From NCBI GenBank assembly GCA_009823395.1, contig CM020512.1, forward strand, positions 8,559,905 to 8,623,904: DNA of 64,000 nt, read 5' to 3'. How positions within the stretch are numbered: position 1 is the stretch's first letter; each line of letters begins with the position of its first letter. Below, in pieces: positions 37,342 through 50,353 of this stretch. Origin of the DNA: Thamnaconus septentrionalis. Its lineage: Eukaryota; Chordata; Actinopteri; Tetraodontiformes; Monacanthidae. Under the pieces are notes generated by a model. The model made no database searches. It had not been told where the DNA came from and was given only the letters and a program-made list of their open reading frames with translations. A program made the translations under genes and the position numbers.

Positions 37342-39406
37342 GCCTGACAGGAAACCAGGAGAGCGGACTTGGGCTTCAATCACCAGCAATGACTGATGGG
37401 GGGGTGAAGAAGACAACATAAAGAAAATCGAGGCAGCCATCTCTGAAGAGAACCTCAGATGGATTGTTGGGAGATGTCTGAGTGCCTGAACCTCCTCACT
37501 ATCCCACAGATTCAGACGTCTGCTGCTCTGAATATCAAAGAAAGAAGGACTCTCCATGTTTTGTTCCAAGTGAATGTACATTAAAGGGTCCATATTATTC
37601 TAAATTACAAATTACCAATGATTCTGAACAATATGTGACTCTAACCTGTCACTGAACTCCATCCTTTGCTTGCTCCATGTTTCAGAAAGTGTTTGCTCAA
37701 TCACTCAGTGATGGAAATCAGCCCTTTGTGATGTCATAAAGGCCTCGTTTCATCCCACTTCAAACACGTGGAAGATCCTACAACACACCAGTTTCGGTGA
37801 GAACCTGTAATTGAGTGTTTCTGTAAACAGAGGGTTAAAGAGAGCTTCTTGGATAATCGGGCTGCTCCACTAGAGTCTGGGATGAAAAATCAACAACAGA
37901 GGTGTAACGTGGGACCTTGAGCCTTGTTGTTTTTACACGTGTAACTGAGCCGTGAACACAACTCTGCTACTCTGCTGTAAATATCTTGTCATAAAACATC
38001 TCTTTTGGTAAATGTCGCTGTAACCTTTGTGATTTTTTTTTTTTTTTTAAATCAAACAAAATCTGACTCTCAATAGTGACAGCGAAAACAAAACTGCCAG
38101 AACAAAAACAAAAAATGCATCTTTCCTTCAAGAAACCTGATTCATCTGGGTCTGGCAATGAGAAATCTTTTGTGAGGAAAGCAATTACACGCACACAGTC
38201 CCATCTATGATTAGCTTTTATTCACACTGCGGCGTCTGAGAGCGGCAGGTTGGTGAGAAAGAGGGAGGGAGGGGGGTGCGTGTGTGTTTGAGAAAGAGAG
38301 ACGAAGTGAGACTCATGAGGAATCTGGGTGGTTTTAAATTTAAAACAAACAGTCTGTCGACTGCTGGTATGAAACAAAACTCCTTCCACAGGATGTCAAA
38401 AGTGAAAAATGACAAAAACAGCAGATGTAAAGAGAATGTCACTGTTGAATTTGCAACTTGTCAGAAAATCCTGGAGTGCATCAGTCCTTAGTGCATTTTT
38501 TTTTTTTTTAACCAGCAGACTACGACTGCTGGATCTGCGGAGGGGGGCATATAGTTCTGATTTCAGTCAGACCATCTTCAGTGGTTTTCTTTAAAGACAA
38601 GTTTATCTTTAAGCGATTGAACAATACGTGTCACCTCTAGAGGAATTGCTCCAGTTTGAAAAGCTTTCACACTTTCCTAAAGTCAGCGAGTCATTGTGTT
38701 TTTCTTTATTTTTTTCAACAATTATCACATGATATACCTGCTCTATTTGTCAATATAGATGTTTATTTAGATGTTAAGTCAGGTATTTTTGTTCCATTAC
38801 CTGTCACCAGTGACGTGAGAAAACAAACTGGGCCTTTAACGTCCATTTGAGGTTTTTTATCTCCGCACCAACTGGTACAAGAGATGAAACCTGTGAATTT
38901 CTACGTTCAGAGCCCCAACTCGTCCCGTAAAACTCACACGAGGACATTACTGCACGGTCATTTTAATTAGTGCCGAACTGACAAACAGAAGCTGCCTTTG
39001 CTGGATTACACAGAGCAGTAAACAGACGTGGCTGCAGGGATTACAGCCACCAGCTGGGGCCACGTCGGGTTAATGGATTTAGCGGCTGCTTCTTGGCCTT
39101 TTGTTTACATCCTGCCTGCGTATTGTTCTGACTGGACCAGACCAAACCAAGAGCTGTGCTTTGTGTGAACTCCTTGACTCACTGAGGCCCTGCTAATTAC
39201 ACCTTCTAATGAGCCCTGATCGCAGGGGCTTCCGGCTAACAATGGGTTCGCTCGTGTGCAAATGTTGCAAATATACAAAAGGGGTAAAAAAAAAAAAAAA
39301 AAAAAAGACGGCATGTTGTTAAAGTCGGCCTTGTGTTACAGTTAATGGGACCGAGGTGGATGGAGTTCTGCTCTAAGAGGTGGAGAAGTGGGCTTGAATT
39401 CCTCCC
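37342..39406. other. Convergent intergenic region fam131c/clcnk
   Basis: About 2.1 kb containing the 3' UTRs of both genes. ATTAAA at 37580-37585 could be the fam131c polyadenylation signal; on the other strand TTTATT at about 38216 could serve clcnk. Contains a repeat copy (37583-37921) and homopolymer T/A tracts. Confidence 0.6.
37583..37921. repeat. Dispersed repeat with palindromic core, fam131c 3' flank
   Basis: Begins 'AAAGGGTCCATATTATTCTA', ends 'TAACGTGGGACCTTG' (inverted ends AAGG.TCC), with the core CCCTTTGTGATGTCATAAAGG at 37722-37742. The ends match the copy at 12005-12615. Size and inverted ends fit a MITE. Confidence 0.65.
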
Positions 39407-42400
39407 TCAGACCTCTTTGGCCAGATCCTCCATCATCCTCTTCATCTGGTGCCGAAAAGCAGGAAAAGGACACAGAAAGGAGCAAAGGAAACACAACTGT
39501 GGTTAAGCATTAATGAAAACAATCATCATCAACCAACTCTGGTCCAGATGTAACAAAGGTTGAGCTTCACAGCTGCTTTAAAACATCATAAATCAAGATT
39601 TGACCCTACGTGTGAATATAGTTTCTACTGCATTACTCTATTATTACCTCTCGCCAGGTGATGAATCCCAGCAGCTTCCCCTGGTCGACCACAAACAGCG
39701 GCTGGGATCCCACCACGGTCAGAACCCTGTAAGCCTGGAAGAGCACATGAAGCTTCAACAACAACAATATGTTTTCTCAGGACGTCAGCCGACATTTCTG
39801 TTCCGTTTTTTACATCGATGTGTGACTGGATTAAAAAATGAAAAAGGGAAAATGGAGACAAGGTGTAAATGAGCCATGAAGGTGTTGATGGATATTTCTC
39901 AACAGCCCAAGCTCTTCATTCACCTCCATTTCCACCCGCAACAACAGACTGGAGACAATGTCATTGACAACAATAATAATAATAACAATTATAGTAATAA
40001 TGTTTCTTTCTAGTCCTCCTACCTGCTGAACGGTGGCGCTGGGTGACAGCAGGACTGACGGCGGGTGAATGCGACACACCTCATCCAGAGTCTGCACAAC
40101 GCACGTGAGACACAACGTCTGGCATATTTAATTCATTTCCCCTGAGTCGCATTGTTGCCATGTCCACAGAGTGTGCACAACATCTGCAGAATTACAACAC
40201 TGGCTGACAATAGGAGGCAAATGTTCCCTCCCCAACCCCCCGAATGTTTGTGTGTGGCTTATCGATCCTGCTGATGGAAACAATGAAAAAGGGCATTTGT
40301 AGGTTTTGTTCTGTGCGTTTTTAAAGGTCAGATATTATTCCTATTTCTGCTTTCCATATATCGACCAGAAGGGCTAATTTAAAGTGTTTTTTTGTTATTA
40401 TTGCTTTTTTGCTGTTATTTGCTTGCAGCGCGAGTTTGAAGAAAATCCTCAAATCCCATATTAGGTCCATGAACCTGAAATTTAGGGGCCAACAAAGGAT
40501 GCGAAGCCCCTCCCTCGTCCGACCCCTTGACGGCCGCAGACAGTTATCACGCCGCCGCTTTGTTTCCGCAGCCTGCAGCTACCTGTCTGGCTGCGCCCGG
40601 CACCTCGCTCTCACCGCCACGCAGGAACTTCAGCAGGTCGGATCGAAGAGCGAAGCCCAGAGGTGTCTGCGACTCTGTAACAGGAGATTAGACAGAGAGA
40701 GAGGAGAGAGAGGGACAGAATTTCTCATTCCTCGCACATTCCCGTACGGCTCCAGAGTGAGTGCGGCTCTCCGTCAGGCTGTGATTGCTGCTGAACGGCT
40801 CTGCCGGCTCACTGACTGTCTGACTGACTGACTGCTTCTTCACACTTGTCAGCTCCTTGAACCGGCAGCCGGGTTGGAAGCTCTCTAAATGGAAATGCTT
40901 TTTTCCCGCTCCCGTCGTCACTTTCATGCCTATTTTCAGAGCCTCTTTGCACTTCCATTACTGTGTTTGAACATCAAGAGCTTGACACTTTCTGGGGGCC
41001 CAACCAGCCTTGTGGCAAAGCCCTTGTGTCTTTTTTGTGATGTGCAACGACAGATCGTGACTCCTGAAAGTTGTCATATCATGCAAAATTCACTTTAATG
41101 TTGTTTTCCATTGATAATGCCTTTCCCTTGCTCCAAGGGTGTGTGTCAAAGCACAGATCCTGCTGCCATCCGTTTGTGATGTCACAGAGGGCACTGAGTC
41201 CTCTACCAGGATAGTGATGACACACCCCAGGTGTTGGCTCCACCTACTAAGGCCACCTTTCTAAAAATGTGAGGGTCAAATTTTGCAGGATGCTAAAATC
41301 ATGCTGTTTGTTTTGAAGGAGGCTTTAAACAGTGGGCTAAATATATTTCTTTATGAAGATTTATAAGGCTTTGAGGATAGTTCAATTAGCATGGCTGCTC
41401 CTCAAAAAAATAAAGGGATCAAATTTAAGAACCTAAGTGCAGAATACTCATTGCTGTGATGGTGTGCAGACCGTGCGAGTCCACCAGGGGGATTTCTGCA
41501 TCCAAACTGGCGTTGACGGCCCGCTGGACCTCGGCAACTCCGGCTGTTTTCCGAAGCTGCAGCGGCTTCCCTCTCAAAAGCTGGCCGACAGGTGTGGAGG
41601 TCAGCCTGCGAACACAGTGAGTCACTTCACACCTGCAGCCCAGAGCCGCTGCGGGAGAGTCGGGCCATTGATCTCAGGCTAATTGGCTCGACGACACTCA
41701 AGGCTGACTCATCAGCGGCGGCTCCGATAGGGAGAAAACCGTTTGGTTTTCGAGTGCGTCACCAATGAATTCATCAGTCCAGCCCAGTGGAAGGAGCGAG
41801 AGCAGATTAAATGTTTGTTGTTGCTTCTTTATCTTTTAAATGGTGAGTCTTTTTTTTGACTAGCTCTTGCAATTTGTTTCTTCTTTGTCTCGCAGGTCGT
41901 GCTCTCCGCCTCAAATCCAACACCCACCGGCCTTTAATCCTCGAAAGAGTGACAGCGCATGGATTTCGGAATTAAGTGCAAGGAGCAACAACAAGAAGTG
42001 GCTCAGTGTTTAATCCCTAAATTGAGAACGCCTGCTTCTGCTGCTCTCTTATGGAGTTCCAGATCGATGCCGGCAGCTCGGCCAAACAGCAGCCTGCTCC
42101 GCTGCTGTCAAGGAAACAACAAACAGGCCTGTAAACTGATTTTAATGCGTCTTACCTGTGTCGTTTCTCCTCGCCTGAACCCCACCATTAGCTGAAGCTC
42201 TCAACTTGTCTGTCCGTCTGTCTGCTGCTTATTTGTTCATGACAAAAATGTTTGACTGGCACTACCGTGACGACCTATATCACAGCCAACCACTAGGGGG
42301 TGATCCATTTGCACGCAGGCACTAGTTTGCAGCGACCTGGCTTCTTGCACTCACTGGGGGCGTTCCTTCTTCAGGGAGGGCAGGTGCGGCAGCTTCTTGC

Positions 42401-45400
42401 TGATGGCGACTGCGTCGTAGAACGATGGGCGTCGCCCGGCACGGGCCACGGCGTTGGCCAGCAGGGTGGCGAGGAGGACGGGCGCGGCATGGCTGAACTG
42501 ACCCGTCAGCTCCACGGCCAGCAGGGCCGGAGACAAGGTGTGCGTCGCCGCCCCAGAGAAGGCCGCTGCACCTGCACGGCAAGAAACAAACTGTTAAACA
42601 TTCAAGAAAAAAATGTAGAGGAAAAAAAGCTTTTATATCCTGACGTCGACCACGGTGAAAGTTCTCATACCGGCCAGCGCGTAGCCTCCAGGATTTATGG
42701 AGGAGCACCAGCGGCCCGAGGGACACACACACGCGGCTCCTTCTCCAAGTAAACGGCCCAGAGCTCCCCCTGGAAAACCAAACCGTTGTCATAAGCAACT
42801 CCCAGTTTTTTTGTTGTGTGTGTTTTTTTTGTAAAAAAAAAAAAATAGGGTTCTACAGCAACTCACCGTAGATAAACACTGGCATGAAGTAACCAGCCGG
42901 CAGAGGCAGAGTGCAGGCAACGATCAGCATCCACATCTGCAGACAGACGGACAGACCGACTGCTCAGCGTCGAGACTCACAACCTGTGAGGTCTGTACCT
43001 GCTCAGGAAGCTGCACACAGATTTTATTTGTTCCACTCGACTGTTTTGGAAGAAATCAAGGTGGGATCTCACAAACAGGGCCTAGGTGACAGAATTTTCA
43101 CTTGTTTTTTGTTGTTTTTTTTCATTTGGCTGCAATTTCCTCAGTGACAATGACTTGTTTAGTCTTCACCTGCAGCCTCAAATGACAGCGGCTGCTTCGC
43201 GGGAGGCTGATGGAATTTCTGATCCCGACCAGTGAGGCAAACATTGGCCGGCTGGCGGTCAAGACCTCTGGCTGCCTGCTGGTTTCAACCTGCAGTGCCG
43301 CTGTAAGTGAGCGCATCAAGGTTCCGCCAAACAATTCAGCAAGAGAGGTTTCAAAGAAGTTAAAAAAAAAAAAAAAAAAAGCAAAAGCTAAAAAAGGGCT
43401 CTTTTGCTCGCTGACTCGTTCTACAAAATAAAACCCAATTATGGGAGAGTGGCAGCCGCGGGAATGGGAGGAAAAGGTGGAAGAGCTTCGTGACTCGTCA
43501 CTGATGGTATCGCTGCAGAGATAAAAGACCCCCTAATTGGCTCTTTGGTTGTGTACCTTCAAGAGGAGAAAGACGAGCAGCGAGAGGAGGGCGGGGCCGC
43601 CCGACGAGCTCCACTCTAATGACGAATGAACAGATGCGTTCTGAGGCGGAGAGCTCCACTGCCTGCTCTCCAGCAAGGACGTGAGCAGCTGCCTCATGGT
43701 GTGCTGTGGAACATTGAGTGATACGCACATTGTTGTCTCGACACAAAGAGGAAACAACACAAAGAGGCAAAGGGACGGACATAGTGAGGACCGACGTTAT
43801 TCTTCTTTTGTGCGAATCGCGAATCGCGGTTTCTGATCGTAGACGTGAGGAAGAACTCAAACCTCGACGTAACAAACCCCAAATAATTCATCCGTGAGCA
43901 CCGCATTGTTATTCTGCTTAGTTTGGCAACAATCTAGCATGTAATGCGAAGCTACGTGATGTGCAGCAGTATGTGGCCCCACAGGAAGAGGGTTTACTTT
44001 GGGAAGGTTTGAAGTTTGAATGTTCTCCCTCTGTCTGCATGGTTTTCCCTGCATGAGCTCCGGCTTCCTCCCGCAGACACATGAGACACATAAAGTTTAT
44101 TGGCAAATCCTGTGTAGGTGTGAGTGTGGATGTTGTCTCTCTGCATTGGCTCCAAATGAACAGGCTAAGACGCCTGTGAGAGAGCTGGGATTGACTCCAG
44201 CACCTCAGCCATGATAGATAACATTGGACTAATATGACCACATGGATTCACGGACGATCACAATTCCCTATACTCCACCTGGGAGGCCATGTATGAACCG
44301 ATGGATTCAGGGAAAGTGACGGCTGCCAGTGCGAAGGCCACCACGCCAGAGTACACGGCCTTCCTACAGAGAGGCAAATAATAATAATAAAAACAAGCAC
44401 AATCCTGTTTTTGTTTTCTCAATCGGATAAATACAATGTATCATCAGGTCAGCTGTCTAGGTTTACTGTGAGAACCCAGTCTGGCAAACACGTCAGAGGG
44501 CGTTCTCACTCCGTGGTCAGCATCCTGGCAAGGCCGCGGTTCGCTTTGGCGTAGCTCAGCATCCGGCGGTGGCAGCAGAAAACAGCAGCTGACGGCGCCG
44601 CACAGCAGCCTGTTGGCGAGATAATTTAGTTTTAGTGGACATTAAAAGTATTGTTTGGATAAAGAAATTGCTTCCTTTGATGGGAAAAATGTGGTGTCAA
44701 CTCACCCGAGGAGCGCAAACAGAAGAACCTCCAGCGGGTAGAAAGGTAGAGTCCCGGGGTAATAAGTTATGAACAAGGCCTGGAGAGTCTCTGTGGAGGC
44801 AAATATACTAGAGTCACCCCAGTAACCCTTACGATTACCTTCAATATGACACCACGGCTCGAGAATTCATAGAGAATCACACTTACACATAACATCACGT
44901 TCATATAGGTGACCCTGTCGAGCAAAACGTAGTTTCCAGATCATTTAAATCATAATTGGTCTATTGCCCAGTGTGTAAGGACCTTAAGACGGCCATGGAT
45001 ACTGTCGAAACTCACAAAAAAGGCGATTTTGAGAGATTCCTTCACAAAGTTTAAGAATAAGTCCACCAAAATTGCACTCTCATTTTAAACCCTTGTCCAA
45101 TTCTTGTCCAATAAACTGTGCACTGTCACCGATTCATACGAGAGACCAACAAGACGATAACGAAACAAACTATTGAACTACTAAGTTATTTAACAATTGA
45201 ACATGTTGCTACACCAATGCGCCACGTTATTTACATTTTAATTTGCAGATGATTCTGCAACCTAATCTTTATTTTGTCCTTCAGCCGTCGTGGGGGCGCC
45301 GTGGTGGACACTGGATCTCCCCCGGTTCTCAGGTTCTTATCCAATCACAGGACTCGTACTTCAACGAAGTTCAACCGAAGTCCAGCTAGGTGGCCTCGGC

Positions 45401-48400
45401 ATCGCAGACTCGAGATCTGATTGGCTGTCGCTACTAACTGTGTTCCGTTCAGTCACAGCGGACGGGAGCCTGCTATGTCGGTTCTGCTGGCCTAAAGCAG
45501 ATTTCATGGCACCTGGCAACACAAGCTAGCTGAATTATGATTGGATAAAAACTCTACCGTGATTTACGACAAGGTAAGCAACGCATCCAAGTGGATATTT
45601 ACGACGTGAACAGAACAGACTATGGAGAAGAACTTTATTATCATATTTATGGGAAAATGTAAATTTTTTAAGTATTGTTAGACCAGCAGAGAAGGCCTAG
45701 CTGGCCCTGACCGCCTGTTATACACAAATAATACAGCGACTAAAGACCCCTGAGAAATGTTGATTTACGTGGTAGGTGTCTCTGCACAAAGTGCTCGGCT
45801 CATGTTCTCAGTTTGTTTACTTTGCAGGGAGGATCACCCCCCCCGACCCCCCCGATGACCCAGGGAGGTCAAGTGGAGATCGTCACCTGCGTCTCCACTC
45901 CACACCGAGAGCAGGCGGAAGGTCAGCGCTCCGCAGGCGGCCGAGAAGAAACATGGCAGGTAATGTCGGAGGGCGAAGTGGGAGCTCATCACCTCCACGC
46001 TGAACAGAACACCTAGCGGGAGGGGAAACAACAAACAGGAAGCCTAGATTCTCCTAATAGAAATCAGTCGCACACTTGGAATTCACTTTGGTTGCAATTA
46101 TTACAAACTGATTCCTGTATTGCACAAAAGTTTGTGATTCGGCACACGCAGAATGCATAACTGCGCATGTATTGCAGATGAATTGATGGCATTTCAGTGT
46201 CATGTGCAAGTTGCAATAAGGCTGCATTCAGTCTGTCGCACAGTGCGAGTGTGCATGTGGAATCTGTGTATCAGGTGCCGAACCCTCGACAATGCTGCAA
46301 ATAATAATAATAAGAATAATAACGATAATAATAATAACAATATTCATTAACAAGGAGGAAACAACCACAAATCTTGAGGACATGTCACTGATTACACTAA
46401 TTTATTTGGCCATCAGGCCGAAACATTACCATGTGTTTTGACATGGCCAAATAAGTTGGTGTAATAAGAGACCCATCCTCAAGATTTGTGGTTGCTTCCT
46501 CCTTGCTAATGGACATTTAATGTCTAGAGGGGCGGTCCCTCTACTATATATATATATATATATATAATATAGTATATATATATATATATATAAATTAAAG
46601 TATACACACATATACACATATATATATATATATATACACACATATATATATATATAATAATAAATAACATAACAACAACAACAACAACAACAATCACGAC
46701 GACTCTAGGAAGACAGAGATGAGAGGAGATGAGCAGCAGAGGCGTGAGGACGGACCAAAGAGTAAATGCATGGCCTGTGTCTGAAAAGCACTCTCTCACC
46801 ACTGATGGGCGCTCCAAAGCAGCTGGCAACTCCGACCGCAGCAGCTATGACCAGCATCTGTCCATCAGCTCGCTCCTGAAAATGACTTTTTTTTTATTTT
46901 GGTCTCTTTGATTCTGTTGTTTCTGTAATTTTTGATATGTTTCATGAAGATTATTGGTGTTAGTGCTTTACAATCAAGATTTCTGCAATGCAATTAAGCA
47001 CCCAGAAGGTTTAAAGCATCTCTTCACAGGCCAGTTAGCGCCTCTTGAGGTGCAAAGTGGTATTGCAAAGCATGGCGTGGAAGAGCAACCTAGTAATAAT
47101 GTTGCTTCTTTTCACATCCTTGTCTAAATGCCTCAATTTTTTGCTGTTCATCGAGTCTCATTAAGTTTTTTGGCACTTAGTATCTCAAATAATCATTTTG
47201 TTTTTTATTATCCAAATTATGCAAAAAATGTTAAGGTAATCACACTTTACAAACGAAAAAATGCTAAATGTTTCCATGTTAAATGTTACTTACTGCATAT
47301 GTAGGATTATCTCAGATTTAGACATACAGGTACTACCCAGAAAATTAGAATATCCTGAAAAGGTTGTTGTATTTCTGCAATTCAACTTAAAAGGAGAATT
47401 TGACATATTACATAAACAAATAATATGCAAATCAATATATTTCAAGTTTTTATTTCTTTGGATTTTGCTGATCAGGTCTTGCAGCTTAAAAAAAAAAACT
47501 CAAATTCAAAAACTCAGAAAATGAGTTTGTGGGTTTGTGGTTCTAATAAGCTGAAAATCTTAATCAGCAAGGTTACAACAGGGAACTGCTTGAGATATGT
47601 CAATTTGCGTGTAATGGCTCAATAAAATTAATTGCCAAAATAAAACAACTTTTACTTGATATTCTAATTTTTCGGGTAGTACCCTGAACTTAACAGCACC
47701 TTCACCTTGTTATCGGCCTCTATCAGGGTGCAGAGCTTGCTCAGGTAGGCTGCAGCCATGGTGGAAATGTGCACAAATGGACCCTTTGAGAAACAGAACA
47801 ATAACACCTTGTTGTTGCCGCAGCTCACAGCGACACCGGCAGCCAACAGTTTTACAGAACGGCAGCACATTTTCAAAGAGGCTGACTGGCCCTCACCACT
47901 TTCCCCAGGAAGACAGTGCTGCCGGCCGCCAGTGTGCAGGTGAGGCCCAGGAACTTGGTAAACATGTTAGTCAGAGTCAAATAATGAGGCAGCTCGATAC
48001 CAGCCAGCATGGTTCTCACTTCGGGGATACCAGAGCCTGGGGACAAACGAGGACACCAGATGAGGCGGCACTGACTGAACAAACGAGGAGTTTTTTGTTG
48101 TTGTTTTTTTAGCTGTATTCACTCTAAATCACGAAAAACAATGTTGTCTGCGGAACAGGTTGATGTAAGAGACGGGTCATGTGACAAAAATATTGCGAGC
48201 TGATTCGGGTTAAAACCTGCAACCATCGGCAAAGTCACGGGTCCATTTATGAAAGGAAAAGATCATTTCAAGTCAAAGTTTAATAGTATGATAGATTCTA
48301 TATTATAATGAAGTAAATATTTGACAAGAAAACGCAGTGATAGGATGAGCAGTCTGCCTCATTCCAAGCAGACCAATCAGAATTCTTTGCTTCCGGCTGG

Positions 48401-50353
48401 GCCAGTAACAAAAACTTTGGACAAATTAAGACAAAATGTCCTTCCTAGTGTGGAAATTGCCGATTGGTTCAGATTGGAGCTTTCTTAGGCGATGTGCAGG
48501 ATGTCACGTTTCAAATCTCAGCCAAGCAGCTACTTGGCAAGGTCGGGCCCTAGTGCGCGGGTGAGGAATAAGTTTGCTTATCCTTCATATCATATTGCAT
48601 AAATTTCTCCCGTCCTGTTCTGCACCAGCACACACACATACACACACACATACACACACATACACCTTCACCAAAGAAAACAGCTGTGAGGCTCAATGTT
48701 TTTTCAGATAAAATCAAAGCTGACTTTTCATGCTGTATATGTCTCACTTAAGCAAGCGGCGATAAGGAAAGATAAGATCGCACTTGACTTTTCTCAATGC
48801 CATTTACCTCAGATGGGAATGGACAGGAAATGCAAAAAAAAACACCAACCTTAGAATAAATATAGCTGAAGATACTTGCACTTTAGGCTGATCTTTTTCC
48901 TGATGCCACAGATAAAAAAACAATTATGCCCAAAATAAGACACTGTGAAGCCAGAGCAGCAGCATAATGTTGTGTTCTCCTTCCTGCTGGAGCTGCTTGG
49001 CTGGTGAAAAATAGATGCAATATTTCCCTCAGTTATACCTTGTGGCGATGGGGTTGGCCATTATCTGCTTTGACAATACATCCTCCTGTTAAATTGAAAT
49101 TACTCGGAGCAGCTAGTTTCCCCAAAGCAAAGGGCAGCAAAAAAAAATGCAAGCACCAAAATTAAATTATCCGTAAAGCAACATTTTTTGTAATTGTGCA
49201 TGTTTTTAATAATAGATGCTATTCAGCCAGACCAATCTAATACTTCACTGTGTGGATAAGTTGTTTCTGTCAGTGACTGCAGCATGAATCATCATTTCTG
49301 GCTGATAAACATTGCTGTCCTCACGTTGAGCAGCAACACTCATTTGCATTTATATGTGGTCCTGTTTGTATTCTAAGGGGATAAGTTGCAGCACACAAAG
49401 TTGACAAGTTTGAATTTGGAGTTGCATCACATATGAGTCAGCTGCAGGTGTTCACAGATCCAGAGACGCAACGTGAACGCCTCTGCTTTTTTTTGTTTTT
49501 TTCTCAGCAAAACCAATGCTAGCTTATAATTAGCGGCAGCGCTAAGCCCTGCGCCACCGAATAACATGCCAGACAAACCTGTGGAGGCGGGACAGACGTT
49601 GTCGCAGAAAGGCGCAGCGACTGCACAGAGGCATGCTGGGTAAAGCGTCCAGCAGCAGAACTGCAGCAGACTGTGGCCCTCCAGCTTGGTGTAAAGCCAC
49701 TGGTGAGCTGAAAGCCAGCAGAGACATAGAAGCATAAAAAAATAACAATAATGATCGGTGTGAAGTGTGTAAGTGTGCTCACCTCTCAGCAGTTTTGTTA
49801 CGCCGAGGTCCATCGTGAAGCTGAGGATGGCGGTCAAGACACCCAGTGTAGCGTAACAATACCACTCCATCCCACAGACTGCACTTAGACATGATCGCAG
49901 CTTCAGGAGACTCTCTGCATGCACACAAAAAGTGAATAAACTACCTCTGGGTCTGTATTGCCCAGGAAGCTAGCAAGAATGTATGTTGTTTGTGTTTGTG
50001 TGTTGAAGAGTGTTTTGAGAGTGAAAAGAGGAATTCTCAGAATGTCCAGCATGAGAACGTGTAATAAATCATCAATAGTTTACTTCTATTTCTCATCTCC
50101 TGTGGCCACCTCACAGTATTGTTCGCGGACGTCGCGTTGCGCACTCGATCGTCTCCTGCCGACGTCAATCAGTATCGATCGACCTGTAACGATTCCCTCT
50201 CTCCCTCTCCCGGGTCTGACCTTTGACAATTTCCCTGCTCCGTTGGCATGGTTTCATCGGCTCTCCGAGCAGCGGCCTCTCATTATGGGACGCCTCCCAT
50301 TGATTTGCTCCCTCCTGAACGTCGCTCCCATGAGCCTGGCCGGAGCCCTGCAT
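39407..50353 (-). CDS. clcnk: CLC-K type chloride channel, 19 coding exons, frame disrupted in exon 9
   Basis: Basolateral epithelial Cl- channel of the CLC-K class (barttin partner in vertebrates). Exons in transcript order: 50221-50353, 49783-49914, 49579-49707, 47897-48036, 47706-47783, 46800-46875, 45887-46012, 44706-44790, 44510-44609, 44279-44363, 43557-43703, 42867-42936, 42671-42769, 42355-42571, 41448-41605, 40583-40674, 40023-40091, 39648-39734, 39407-39445. They total 2062 nt, one more than a multiple of three; all junctions are in phase except around exon 9. Family motifs: [11 protein letters not shown] (exon 4), GKV/GPFVHIS (exons 4-5, valine where other CLCs carry the gating glutamate), PMP-like [26 protein letters not shown], and two CBS domains in exons 15-19 ending KEV. 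The start gives MQGSGQ and the N-terminal [13 protein letters not shown] matches the family. Exon 9 changes frame near 44579-44582. Uncorrected, exon 10 hits a stop. Otherwise about 687 residues, as in mammals. Confidence 0.92.
44010..44206 (-). mobile_element. L2/Maui-type LINE fragment in clcnk intron 10
   Basis: Matches the internal segment of the fish L2-derived repeat in reverse orientation: 'TGTTCTCCCTCTGTCTGCAT', 'CTCCGGCTTCCTCCCGCAGA', later 'GAGAGAGCTGGGATTGACTC'. Decayed and lacking a tail. Confidence 0.7.
44839..45572. repeat. Dispersed repeat copy 2 in clcnk intron 7
   Basis: Second copy of the repeat at 32208-32612, same orientation and block order, with about 340 bp present only here (about 44938-45285). 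Substitutions between copies are frequent, so neither insertion is very recent. Confidence 0.75.
46347..46509. repeat. Foldback repeat: 67-bp inverted arms with 29-bp spacer
   Basis: 46347-46413 is the inverted match of 46443-46509, roughly 85% identical by eye, with 'CAACCACAAATCTTGAGGA' preserved in both arms. It would form a long hairpin in the clcnk pre-mRNA (intron 6). Flanked by AAT-rich sequence and then AT microsatellites (46543-46660). Confidence 0.85.
46543..46660. repeat. AT-rich dinucleotide microsatellites
   Basis: Several AT/TA runs separated by short AAATTAAAGTA and CACACA segments, in clcnk intron 6. Confidence 0.9.
47337..47686. mobile_element. Tc1/mariner-like MITE in clcnk intron 5
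   Basis: Inverted ends: left 'CAGGTACTACCCAGAAAATT' + AGAATATC, right (reverse complement) 'CAGGGTACTACCCGAAAAAT' + TAGAATATC. The left flank is TA, the Tc1/mariner target site; the right flank is no longer TA. The 'AAAATTAGAATATC' terminus and internal 'ATATATTTCAAGTTTTTATT' resemble a Tc1-like family common in fish. 350 bp, no transposase. Confidence 0.75.

Noticed and set aside
43498..43875. Minus-strand 125-codon frame overlapping clcnk exon 11
   Set aside because: It is in another frame than the conserved CLC-K reading and is explained by the exon's base composition.
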